Source of the DNA: Candidatus Saccharimonadia bacterium
GTDB lineage: Bacteria > Patescibacteriota > Saccharimonadia > Saccharimonadales > Saccharimonadaceae
DNA: 10,134 nucleotides
NCBI GenBank assembly: GCA_023262335.1
Contig: JALRBE010000031.1
Location: 2,002 to 12,135, forward strand
Reading direction: 5' to 3'
Below, in pieces: positions 1 to 5,615 of the stretch. The notes under the pieces were generated by a model, which did not search any database, had not been told where the DNA came from, and saw only the letters and a list, made by a program, of their open reading frames with translations. How positions within the stretch are numbered: position 1 is the stretch's first letter; every line of letters starts with the position of its first letter. The position numbers were made by a program, and so were the translations under genes.

Positions 1-1145
1 TTATCGACGAAGTGCACATGTTGTCAAAACCGGCGTTCAACGCCCTGCTCAAGACGCTCGAAGAACCACCGGAGCATGTGGTGTTCATTCTGGCCACCAC
101 CGATCTGCACAAGGTGCCGGCAACGATCATCAGCCGCACGCAGCATTTCGCGTTCCGCAACATCAGCCTTGCGGACCTCACCAAACAACTCCGCCATATC
201 GCGGATTCCGAAGGCATGAAAGCGTCGGACGAAGCGCTCGCTGCCATAGCCGCGCGTGGCGATGGCAGTTTTCGTAACAGCATAAGTCTGCTCGACCAGC
301 TGGCGAGCTTCGCGGACAGCGACGACGGCATCACCTTGGAACTCATCGAGGAGACGCTTGGCATGGCAGGGTCGGATTCGGTGGCAGCTCTGCTCGCCGC
401 CGTTGACGACCGCGATGCCGGCCGTGTCATCGGGCTCCTTAGCGAGCTTGAAGAAGCAGGCGTCCAGCCGACCATGCTTGCCGACCAATTGGTTCAATTC
501 CTGCGGTCGCATCTTGCGCAGAACCCAAGCGGCGTCACGCTTCTTGACGCGCTGCTCGACGTCGCCGGATCGCCCCAGCCGCAGCTGAAGCTACTTACCG
601 TGCTCGTTGGCGCCGTCAAACCGGCAAGTGCCCCACGGGCAGCGGCACCCGTTATCGTGGCAGCGCCAAAGCCGGCCGTCGTCATCGAAGCGCCGGTACG
701 TGTTACTGACACGCCCCCGGCGCCAGCCGTCAAGGCCGCTCCGGTAGCGTCCGAACCGCCAGCAGCTCCGCCGGCTCCGTCGCAGCCGGAAGCACCGGCG
801 CCAGCCACTCCGCCGGCTCGTAAAAAACCCACCGGACCGATCGCGCTTGATTGGAATGCCTTGCTCGAAGAAACGCGAACGAACCACCTCGCTCTTTACA
901 GCGTGCTATCCAAATGCACCCACCAGATCGATGGCGAAACTCTCACGCTCTATACCGGCCGCAAGTTCATAAAAACGAAGCTCGACGACGTGAAATACCT
1001 GACGAAGCTGCAAGAAGCGCTCGCGCTGCAGAACGCCGACGGCCTGTTGGTCGTGACCATTCCGACGGCACTTCCGCCAGCAGATGAGAAATTGGCGGCG
1101 ATTGCTGCTATGATGGGTGGAGGACAAGAGGTGGCACTGGAGTAA
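1..1145 (+). CDS. dnaX: DNA polymerase III subunit gamma/tau (5'-partial)
   Basis: This is the clamp-loader ATPase subunit that loads the beta sliding clamp and, as tau, links polymerase and helicase. The reading frame is open from base 3, where it reads IDEVHML. This is the Walker B (DEVH) segment, so the gene begins upstream and the GTG at 12 is an internal valine, not a start; the P-loop is outside the window. Sensor 1 (ATTD, about nt 94-104) and the arginine-finger region follow. The latter reads SRT (132-140) where the family usually has SRC. A sensor 2-like GSFRNSISLLDQ segment comes next. An Ala/Pro-rich linker lies at about nt 610-820, then a C-terminal domain of about 100 residues ending at TAA 1143-1145. 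The linker plus C-terminal domain corresponds to a tau-like full-length product. It probably forms an operon with dnaB, 13 bases downstream. Confidence 0.95.
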   Translation, partial: IDEVHMLSKPAFNALLKTLEEPPEHVVFILATTDLHKVPATIISRTQHFAFRNISLADLTKQLRHIADSEGMKASDEALAAIAARGDGSFRNSISLLDQLASFADSDDGITLELIEETLGMAGSDSVAALLAAVDDRDAGRVIGLLSELEEAGVQPTMLADQLVQFLRSHLAQNPSGVTLLDALLDVAGSPQPQLKLLTVLVGAVKPASAPRAAAPVIVAAPKPAVVIEAPVRVTDTPPAPAVKAAPVASEPPAAPPAPSQPEAPAPATPPARKKPTGPIALDWNALLEETRTNHLALYSVLSKCTHQIDGETLTLYTGRKFIKTKLDDVKYLTKLQEALALQNADGLLVVTIPTALPPADEKLAAIAAMMGGGQEVALE

Positions 1146-1158
1146 GTCCGGATTTTAT

Positions 1159-2526
1159 ATGGCCCAGAACTACAAGAAAAAGGAAACGAAGAAGTCGATA
1201 GAGGCGAAAATACCGCCTCAGAATATTGATGCCGAAATGAGCTTGCTTGGCGCGGTGTTAATTAACGAGGAAGTCTTGCCTGACGTGACCGAGTACGTCA
1301 AGGAGCGGGATTTTTACGACCATCGCCATGCCATGATTTACGCGGCCATGCTGCGGCTTTTCGAGCGTCATAAACCGGTTGACCTGCTCACGGTTACCGA
1401 CGAGCTGAAAAAGAAGGACGAGTTCGACTCGACCGGAGGTACGGCGTACCTGACCGAACTCACGAATTACGTGCCGACCGCCGCCCATGCGGCAACGTAC
1501 GCCGAAATGGTCGCCCAAAAAGCCGTTCGGCGCCGGCTCATAAAAGCCAGCGGCGAGATTTCGGAATTCGGCTACGACGAAGAATCGGACGTGCAGGAAC
1601 TGCTCCAGAAAGCCGAAGCCGAACTCTTTTCGGTCAGCGACGAAAGCCTCAAACAGGACCTAGTCAGCATGGAAACGATCCTGACGGAAAGCTTCGACCG
1701 CCTGGAAGAGCTGCACCGCAACAAGGGAGCGCTGCGCGGCGTGCGCACCGGCTGGCGTGACCTCGACAACATGACCGCCGGCCTGCAGCGCAGCGACCTT
1801 ATCATTCTGGCGGCACGCCCGGCCATGGGTAAGACCACGCTCGTGACCAACTTGGCGTACAACGTGGCGACGCTCGCCAAACAATCCGTGCTGTTCTTTA
1901 GCCTCGAGATGAGTAAGGAACAGCTCGTGGACCGTATGCTCGCGGACGCGTCGGGCGTTGACGCATGGAACATTCGTACCGGTAACCTGAGCGACGACGA
2001 CTTCAGCAAGCTGTCTGAGGCCATGGGCGAAATGGCCGAAGCGCCGATATACCTCGACGACACCCCGGGACTTTCGGTGCTCGAAATGCGCACCAAAGCC
2101 CGCCGTGCCGCGCACGACGCGCCACTCGGACTGATCATCGTGGACTACTTGCAGCTCATGCAGGGCAGTGCAGCCACCCAGGGCAACCGCGTACAAGAGG
2201 TGAGTGAGATCAGCCGTGGCCTCAAATTGATCGCACGCGAGCTGAACGTCCCCGTGATCGCGCTGAGCCAGCTCTCGCGTTCCGTCGAATCCCGAACGCC
2301 ACAGGTGCCGCAGCTTGCCGACCTCCGCGAATCGGGCTCCATCGAGCAAGACGCCGACATCGTCATGTTCATTTACCGCGAGGCGTACTACAATCCCGAC
2401 ACCGAACGAGAGAACATCACCGATCTTATTATCGCCAAGCATCGTAACGGTCCCGTTGGCAAAGTCGAGCTGTACTTCCACCCCGAGCGCCTGCGGTTCA
2501 TGTCGCTCGACCGCCACCACGAGTAG
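1159..2526 (+). CDS. dnaB: Replicative DNA helicase DnaB
   Basis: Hexameric 5'-3' helicase of the replication fork, 455 residues from ATG 1159, a normal DnaB length. The N-terminal DnaB domain (about 18-125) starts PPQNIDAEMSLLGAVL. The RecA-like domain has Walker A ARPAMGKTT (K225), catalytic E250 in FFSLEM, Walker B LIIVDYLQLM (D329), the SQLSR sensor (Q371), LRESGSIEQDADIVMFIYR, and the KHRNGP arginine-finger loop (427-432). No intein interrupts it. I chose ATG 1159 over the in-frame GTG at 1117. The GTG would add 14 residues unlike other DnaB N-termini and overlap dnaX, while 1159 leaves a 13-base gap. The Shine-Dalgarno is weak (GGAG at 1139-1142 is rather far), so translational coupling to dnaX is likely. 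I see no promoter of its own. Confidence 0.97.
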   Translation: MAQNYKKKETKKSIEAKIPPQNIDAEMSLLGAVLINEEVLPDVTEYVKERDFYDHRHAMIYAAMLRLFERHKPVDLLTVTDELKKKDEFDSTGGTAYLTELTNYVPTAAHAATYAEMVAQKAVRRRLIKASGEISEFGYDEESDVQELLQKAEAELFSVSDESLKQDLVSMETILTESFDRLEELHRNKGALRGVRTGWRDLDNMTAGLQRSDLIILAARPAMGKTTLVTNLAYNVATLAKQSVLFFSLEMSKEQLVDRMLADASGVDAWNIRTGNLSDDDFSKLSEAMGEMAEAPIYLDDTPGLSVLEMRTKARRAAHDAPLGLIIVDYLQLMQGSAATQGNRVQEVSEISRGLKLIARELNVPVIALSQLSRSVESRTPQVPQLADLRESGSIEQDADIVMFIYREAYYNPDTERENITDLIIAKHRNGPVGKVELYFHPERLRFMSLDRHHE

Positions 2527-2586
2527 GATGCTTAGCTTTTCGCTCGTTTCCTCGTGCTATCCTAGGGGATATCATTTCGCGATTCG

Positions 2587-2613
2587 AAAAACCGCAATCA
2601 AGCTTGCGTTTTT
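2587..2613 (+). terminator. Possible weak terminator after dnaB
   Basis: A run of five A and CCGCAA (2587-2597) can pair with TTGCG and five T (2604-2613) across a six-base loop, with one bulged C. The T run at the 3' side makes this a plausible but low-GC intrinsic terminator. It could work in both directions. It lies 60 bases after the dnaB stop, inside the tandem repeat. Confidence 0.4.
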
Positions 2614-2656
2614 GACTCATCCGCTCATGCTATCTGAAGATTGCATTTCGTCATTC

Positions 2657-2686
2657 GGTATAGCGTAAGCAAGCTTATGCTATACC
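2657..2686. repeat. 30-base near-perfect palindrome
   Basis: GGTATAGCGTAAGC (2657-2670) and GCTTATGCTATACC (2673-2686) are inverted repeats of 14 bases with one G/T wobble, separated by AA. The palindrome ends 15 bases before the TATAAT of the following gene, where an operator could sit. In RNA it would form a hairpin, but there is no T run after it. The right arm also contains one of the TGCTAT motifs. Confidence 0.65.
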
Positions 2687-2698
2687 CTCATTTCCTCA

Positions 2699-2707
2699 TG
2701 CTATAAT
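2699..2707 (+). promoter_or_regulatory. Extended -10 promoter of the glycosyltransferase-like gene
   Basis: TGCTATAAT is a consensus extended -10 box. I see no good -35 element 16-18 bases upstream, which an extended -10 can tolerate. Only 8 bases separate it from ATG 2716, so transcription should begin at or within a base or two of the start codon. That would make the mRNA leaderless. Confidence 0.7.
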
Positions 2708-2715
2708 AAACCGAA

Positions 2716-4170
2716 ATGGCTAAGTTTCTTCGTTCGGATACGTGGCTTTTCCAAAAGCGCTATGTCATCGGCTATTTGCTTATCGTCGCTACGTTCGTGG
2801 CCTTGCTGTTCTTCGCTGGCGCCATAGTGCCCGGCGGCATTAGCGAGGGCGAAAAGCAGTCGGTCGTCACGGCGGCGAACCTCGACCTGCAAGACCCGGC
2901 CAGCCTGGCCGTACCAAGCTTGCCGTACTACGTGCTGCAACGTGGCGTCATCGAACTCTTCGGCGTTTCGACGTTCAGCATAAAGCTGCCATCGCTCATA
3001 TTGGCGTTCTTCGCGGGAATAGGCGCGGTATTCTTGCTGCGGCGTTGGTTCAAGCCGAACATCGCGCTGCTCGCGGCCGTCATCATGATCACCACCGGCC
3101 AGTTCCTGTACGTCGCCCAGTCCGGTACGCCGAACATCATGTTCATATTGTGGTCCGTATGGCTGCTGCTCACCGCCACGCTCATCACCACGTCGCCGCG
3201 GTACGCGCGTTTATGGAAGGTACTCTTTTTCGTGATCGTGCCGCTGAGCCTATACACGCCGCTGAGCGTCTACTTGGTGCTCGCTATCGTCAGCGCCGGA
3301 CTCATTCACCCGCATGTGCGCTACGTGATCAGGCGCATGCCTAAAAAGCACCTGGTCATGTTCATGACGCTCAGCCTTTTGGTCGTGTTGCCACTGCTGT
3401 ACCTTGCCGTGCAAAAGCCCGCATTGGTACCGCAGCTGCTCGGACTGCCGTCAGACTGGCCGCCAAACGTCATCTCGAACGCCGGCACGCTTTTGCAGCA
3501 ATACGTCAACTTCATCGCGCCGCAAAGCGGCACGGTCATGACGCCGGTGTTCGGTCTCGGCTCGATCGCGCTGATCGTACTTGGCTTGTGGCGACTTGGC
3601 AAAATCAGCTACACCGCCCGCAGTTACACTATGGTCGCGTGGGCCGTCATGACGCTTCCTATACTGATCATCAATCCGACGAACACTACCATCATCTTCG
3701 TGCCGCTGCTCATTCTGATGGCGAGCGGACTCGAATTCCTGCTGCGCTCATGGTATGGTATTTTTCCGCGCAACCCGTACGCCCGGTTCGTCGGTCTGAT
3801 TCCGCTCGTCATACTGGTCGGCGGGCTGGTCGCATCGGGCGTGAACCGTTATTTTTACGGCTACAGCCACGATCCTCTGACCGCATCGCACTTCAGCCAA
3901 GACTTGAACCTGCTTGAAAAACAAATCGCCGGCAACGCCAGCACGACATTGATCGTGACCAAAGCCGAAAAAGACTTTTACCTTGCGGTCGACACGCTCG
4001 GCAGGGATGCGGATGACAAGCTGGTCGTCACGACGAACACGAACGCGGCGCCGAACGGCCAACTGATGGCAACCAAAGCTGCCCACGCTGCCATGAACCG
4101 CTCGATCGAACGGATCGTTACCAGCCCGGCATCCGAAAACGCCGACCGGTTTTACGTATACAAGAAGTAG
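2716..4170 (+). CDS. Polytopic membrane protein, putative GT-C glycosyltransferase
   Basis: 484 residues with about eleven hydrophobic helices (roughly 16-38, 91-109, 115-134, 140-158, 166-181, 183-198, 212-232, 277-293, 303-319, 325-345, 357-376). A soluble C-terminal region of about 100 residues follows. After helix 1 comes an outer loop with ISEGEKQSVVTAANL (42-56) and then LPYYVLQRGVIELFG. This layout matches lipid-carrier-dependent GT-C enzymes (PMT/ArnT-like), where an acidic residue in the first loop takes part in catalysis; E44 or E46 is the candidate. Such enzymes transfer sugars from polyprenyl-phosphate donors on the outer membrane face. The substrate cannot be told. It starts right after a TATAAT, without a Shine-Dalgarno. 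It sits between replication and recombination genes with no obvious functional link. The GT-C call is moderate; a membrane protein is certain. Confidence 0.75.
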   Translation: MAKFLRSDTWLFQKRYVIGYLLIVATFVALLFFAGAIVPGGISEGEKQSVVTAANLDLQDPASLAVPSLPYYVLQRGVIELFGVSTFSIKLPSLILAFFAGIGAVFLLRRWFKPNIALLAAVIMITTGQFLYVAQSGTPNIMFILWSVWLLLTATLITTSPRYARLWKVLFFVIVPLSLYTPLSVYLVLAIVSAGLIHPHVRYVIRRMPKKHLVMFMTLSLLVVLPLLYLAVQKPALVPQLLGLPSDWPPNVISNAGTLLQQYVNFIAPQSGTVMTPVFGLGSIALIVLGLWRLGKISYTARSYTMVAWAVMTLPILIINPTNTTIIFVPLLILMASGLEFLLRSWYGIFPRNPYARFVGLIPLVILVGGLVASGVNRYFYGYSHDPLTASHFSQDLNLLEKQIAGNASTTLIVTKAEKDFYLAVDTLGRDADDKLVVTTNTNAAPNGQLMATKAAHAAMNRSIERIVTSPASENADRFYVYKK

Positions 4171-4257
4171 ATCGGCTCACGCTAAGCGGCCGTGCTCACG
4201 CCACCCTCATTCCATCGCCACGCCGCCGAGGCGTAGCATTCCGAAATACCAACAAAC

Positions 4258-4266
4258 TGCTATAAT
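4258..4266 (+). promoter_or_regulatory. Extended -10 promoter of ybaB
   Basis: TGCTATAAT, the same extended -10 as at 2699, lies 30 bases before the ybaB start codon. The region 17 bases upstream (CATTCC) is a poor -35. Transcription from about 4273 would give a leader of about 24 bases holding the Shine-Dalgarno AGAGGAG (4283-4289). Confidence 0.7.
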
Positions 4267-4296
4267 ATAATGAGTTACTGAAAGAGGAGAAAACAC

Positions 4297-4602
4297 ATGG
4301 CTTTTGACCAAATGAAGATGCTGAATGACTTGCGCAAGGCGCAAAAGGAACTTAAAAAGCAAAAGGTAGTCGTGGCGGCGGGCGGCGATGACGATGAGAA
4401 TCCTCAGGTCGAAGTCACCATCAACGGCGAGCTCAAAATCGAAAGCGTCAAGATCGACCCGGAACAAGTCGACCTCGAAGATATCGAGGAACTGGAGCAT
4501 AACATCGAAATCGCCATGCGCGACGGCATGCAAAAAGCCCAGGAAATCGCTGCCGAGAAGATGAAGCCGCTTATGGGAGGGCTAGGCAATTTGGGCATGT
4601 AG
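4297..4602 (+). CDS. ybaB: YbaB/EbfC family nucleoid-associated protein
   Basis: Small DNA-binding protein, 101 residues, the usual family length. These proteins form dimers with a tweezer shape, coat the nucleoid and are linked with RecR and DnaX by gene neighbourhood. The sequence has a Lys-rich N-terminal helix (MKMLNDLRKAQKELKKQK). A beta region follows with VEVTINGELKIESVKIDPE (38-56), the signature of the family, and then an acidic helix with EELEHNIEIAMRDGMQKAQE. A Gly/Met-rich tail ends the protein. An Asp-rich stretch GGDDDEN (29-35) sits where many homologues have Gly or Ala. The start is fixed by AGAGGAG seven bases upstream. recR follows 70 bases later and is probably co-transcribed. 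Confidence 0.93.
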   Translation: MAFDQMKMLNDLRKAQKELKKQKVVVAAGGDDDENPQVEVTINGELKIESVKIDPEQVDLEDIEELEHNIEIAMRDGMQKAQEIAAEKMKPLMGGLGNLGM

Positions 4603-4612
4603 CCCAGATTGA

Positions 4613-4668
4613 GGAACAAGGAACTAGGAATTCGTCATTAGGAAATTACCCAGTTCCTAACTCCTAAC
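4613..4668. repeat. Heptanucleotide repeat array (STRR-like)
   Basis: The ybaB-recR gap reads in seven-base steps: GGAACAA, GGAACTA, GGAATTC, GTCATTA, GGAAATT, ACCCAGT, TCCTAAC, TCCTAAC. The left part is GGAA-headed and the right part is its complement-like TCCTAAC. The array can therefore form hairpins, for example TTAGGAA (4638-4644) with TTCCTAA (4654-4660), or AGGAACT (4619-4625) with AGTTCCT (4652-4658). It ends four bases before the recR ATG. Confidence 0.65.
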
Positions 4669-4672
4669 CGCT

Positions 4673-5287
4673 ATGTCTTCTTTACTACCAAAAGCGCTTG
4701 AAGGCGCCATAGAAGAACTCGGCAAGCTGCCGGGAGTAGGCGTACGCACCGCGGAACGCTACGCGTATTATTTGCTACGCGCCAACCCCATGACGGCCGA
4801 CAAGCTGGCCGACAGTTTGCGCACATTGCATACCGGTGTCAAATCATGCCCGGTCACGTACGCGCTCATCGACGCCACACTCGACGTGTCGCCGCTGTAC
4901 GCCGACCCTGACCGTGACAAAACGACCATCGCCGTCGTGGAAGAGCCGCTCGACATCATCGCCCTGGAGCGCACCGGCCAGTACAAGGGCACGTACCATG
5001 TGCTTGGTGGCGCTATCAGCCCTATAGACGGTATCGGTCCGGAGCAGCTGCACATTCCAGAACTGCTGGAACGGCTTAAAGCCGATGAAGTCAAAGAACT
5101 GATTATCGCTACCAACGCCAGCGTGGAAGGCGAGTCGACGGCGTTGTTCTTGCAAAAACAAGTCCAAGATTCAGGCTTGAAGGTCACCCTAAGCCGCTTG
5201 GCGCGCGGCATACCAGTAGGCGTCGATTTGGAATACGCCGACCAGATTACGCTTGGTCATGCGCTTGAGGGTAGGCGGGTCCTGTAA
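4673..5287 (+). CDS. recR: Recombination mediator protein RecR
   Basis: 204 residues, standard length. With RecO (and RecF) it helps load RecA on gapped, SSB-coated DNA. A helix-hairpin-helix lies at about 14-28 (ELGKLPGVGVRTAERYA). The TOPRIM domain (about 84-165) has the hallmark VVEEPLDIIALERTGQY, YHVLGGAISPIDGIGP and ATNASVEGE. The C-terminal segment has LARGIPVGVDLEYADQITLGHALEGRR. The middle zinc finger is degenerate: only C59 remains of the usual four cysteines, and the others are Thr, Ser and Tyr or similar. No Shine-Dalgarno is visible at the ATG; the repeat array lies there instead. Translation may depend on coupling with ybaB. A strong hairpin follows the stop. Confidence 0.95.
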   Translation: MSSLLPKALEGAIEELGKLPGVGVRTAERYAYYLLRANPMTADKLADSLRTLHTGVKSCPVTYALIDATLDVSPLYADPDRDKTTIAVVEEPLDIIALERTGQYKGTYHVLGGAISPIDGIGPEQLHIPELLERLKADEVKELIIATNASVEGESTALFLQKQVQDSGLKVTLSRLARGIPVGVDLEYADQITLGHALEGRRVL

Positions 5288-5293
5288 AGAATC

Positions 5294-5326
5294 GAGCCCT
5301 GCTACCGTGTTGGTCGCAGGGCTTCT
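5294..5326 (+). terminator. Hairpin terminator between convergent recR and small membrane gene
   Basis: AGCCCTGC (5295-5302) pairs with GCAGGGCT (5316-5323), and inside it ACC (5304-5306) pairs with GGT (5312-5314) after a one-base mismatch. The stem is GC-rich, but the following T run is poor (TTCTAT). It starts 7 bases after the recR stop and lies 21 bases past the end of the - strand gene, so it could serve both. Confidence 0.65.
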
Positions 5327-5347
5327 ATGACAGCTTGATTCCTGGTA

Positions 5348-5494
5348 TTAGCTGCTGGCGATGGCGTACGTCAGCGCGATGACAAAGGCGATTACCGTGT
5401 ACGACGGCTCGACGCCGATTACAGGCAAGAGCAAGCCCAAGGCTGCCGTCATGATCGCAGCGAAGGCAATTGCTGGAACGATGTTTTTGGACAT
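5348..5494 (-). CDS. 48-residue hydrophobic two-helix membrane protein
   Basis: I do not recognise a family. The protein starts MSKNIVPAIAFAAIMTAALG and is almost wholly hydrophobic. Helix 1 is about residues 5-25, a short loop VGVEPSY with one acidic residue follows, and helix 2 is about 32-46, ending AIASS. Such proteins are usually inserted in the cytoplasmic membrane, and a role cannot be inferred. The start is supported by GGAGAC six bases ahead of the ATG (- strand). A promoter that matches the sigma-70 consensus in every core position stands about 48 bases upstream (see 5549-5577). It is convergent with recR and divergent from the DHH phosphoesterase gene. An upstream extension of this frame exists but would read through the promoter, so I use the ATG at 5494. 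Confidence 0.75.
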   Translation of the reverse strand: MSKNIVPAIAFAAIMTAALGLLLPVIGVEPSYTVIAFVIALTYAIASS

Positions 5495-5548
5495 CTGTCT
5501 CCATTCATGGTCAGAGCAAGCGGTCAGCCAGAATATGGCTATAATTTC

Positions 5549-5577
5549 ATTATAACATTTTATTATATATTTGTCAA
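5549..5577 (-). promoter_or_regulatory. Full-consensus sigma-70 promoter of the 48-residue gene
   Basis: On the - strand TTGACA (5577 to 5572), a 17-base AT-rich spacer ending in TGT, and TATAAT (5554 to 5549) match the -35, spacer length, extended -10 and -10 consensus exactly. Transcription should start near 5542, giving a leader of about 48 bases with a Shine-Dalgarno. The -10 overlaps the palindrome TATAATTTCATTATA (5540-5554), which also offers a TATAAT on the + strand, but without a matching -35. Confidence 0.85.
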
Positions 5578-5599
5578 TATATCTCAGCAAACCCACCTC

Positions 5600-5608
5600 T
5601 GATACAAT
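5600..5608 (+). promoter_or_regulatory. Extended -10 promoter of the DHH phosphoesterase gene
   Basis: TGATACAAT (extended -10 with TACAAT) lies 7 bases before ATG 5616. No clear -35 is seen at the proper distance. The spacing predicts a transcript beginning at the start codon, as for the genes at 2716 and 9804. A second + strand TATAAT at 5540-5545 would give a leader of about 65 bases and is an alternative. Confidence 0.6.
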
Positions 5609-5615
5609 GGTACCA

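Larger units (their letters stand above)
2531..2707 (+). repeat. Degenerate tandem repeat, about 72-base unit, 2.3 copies
   Basis: Three blocks begin near 2543 (CTCGTTTCCTCGTGCTAT), 2616 (CTCATCCGCTCATGCTAT) and 2687 (CTCATTTCCTCATGCTAT), so the periods are 73 and 71 bases. Copies 1 and 2 also share CATTTCG followed by ATTCG, and an AAGCTT near their ends; an AGCTT also precedes copy 1. Each copy carries TGCTAT, which resembles an extended -10 box. The third copy matures this to TGCTATAAT and serves the next gene. The rest of the third copy is replaced by the start of that gene. The match was read by eye; indels make the exact unit uncertain. Confidence 0.7.

Noticed and set aside
12..14. GTG at 12 as the dnaX start
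   Set aside because: The frame is open upstream and reads the Walker B motif IDEVH across this codon, so it is internal.
1117..1158. GTG start of dnaB at 1117
   Set aside because: Would overlap dnaX and add 14 residues not expected in DnaB; ATG 1159 fits the family N-terminus.
1660..2520. 286-codon open frame on the - strand opposite dnaB
   Set aside because: Lies entirely antisense to a confidently identified gene, has no Shine-Dalgarno or promoter, and reads as low-complexity His/Val/Arg-rich protein typical of a GC-rich shadow frame.
2612..2636. TTGACT and TATCTG as a promoter in the second repeat copy
   Set aside because: The spacer is only 13 bases and the -10 has two mismatches; without 5'-end data I count it only as a repeat relic.
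4220..4234. ACGCC/GGCGT hairpin as terminator of the glycosyltransferase-like gene
   Set aside because: Five-base stem with no T run after it; too weak to call.
5540..5545. + strand TATAAT as the main promoter of the phosphoesterase gene
   Set aside because: It has no -35 at 16-18 bases and arises from the palindrome that forms the - strand -10; kept only as an alternative.
5361..5555. 64-codon + strand frame over the small membrane gene
   Set aside because: No Shine-Dalgarno or -10 at its start, and it runs through the promoter region; the - strand frame has full start signals and coherent helices.
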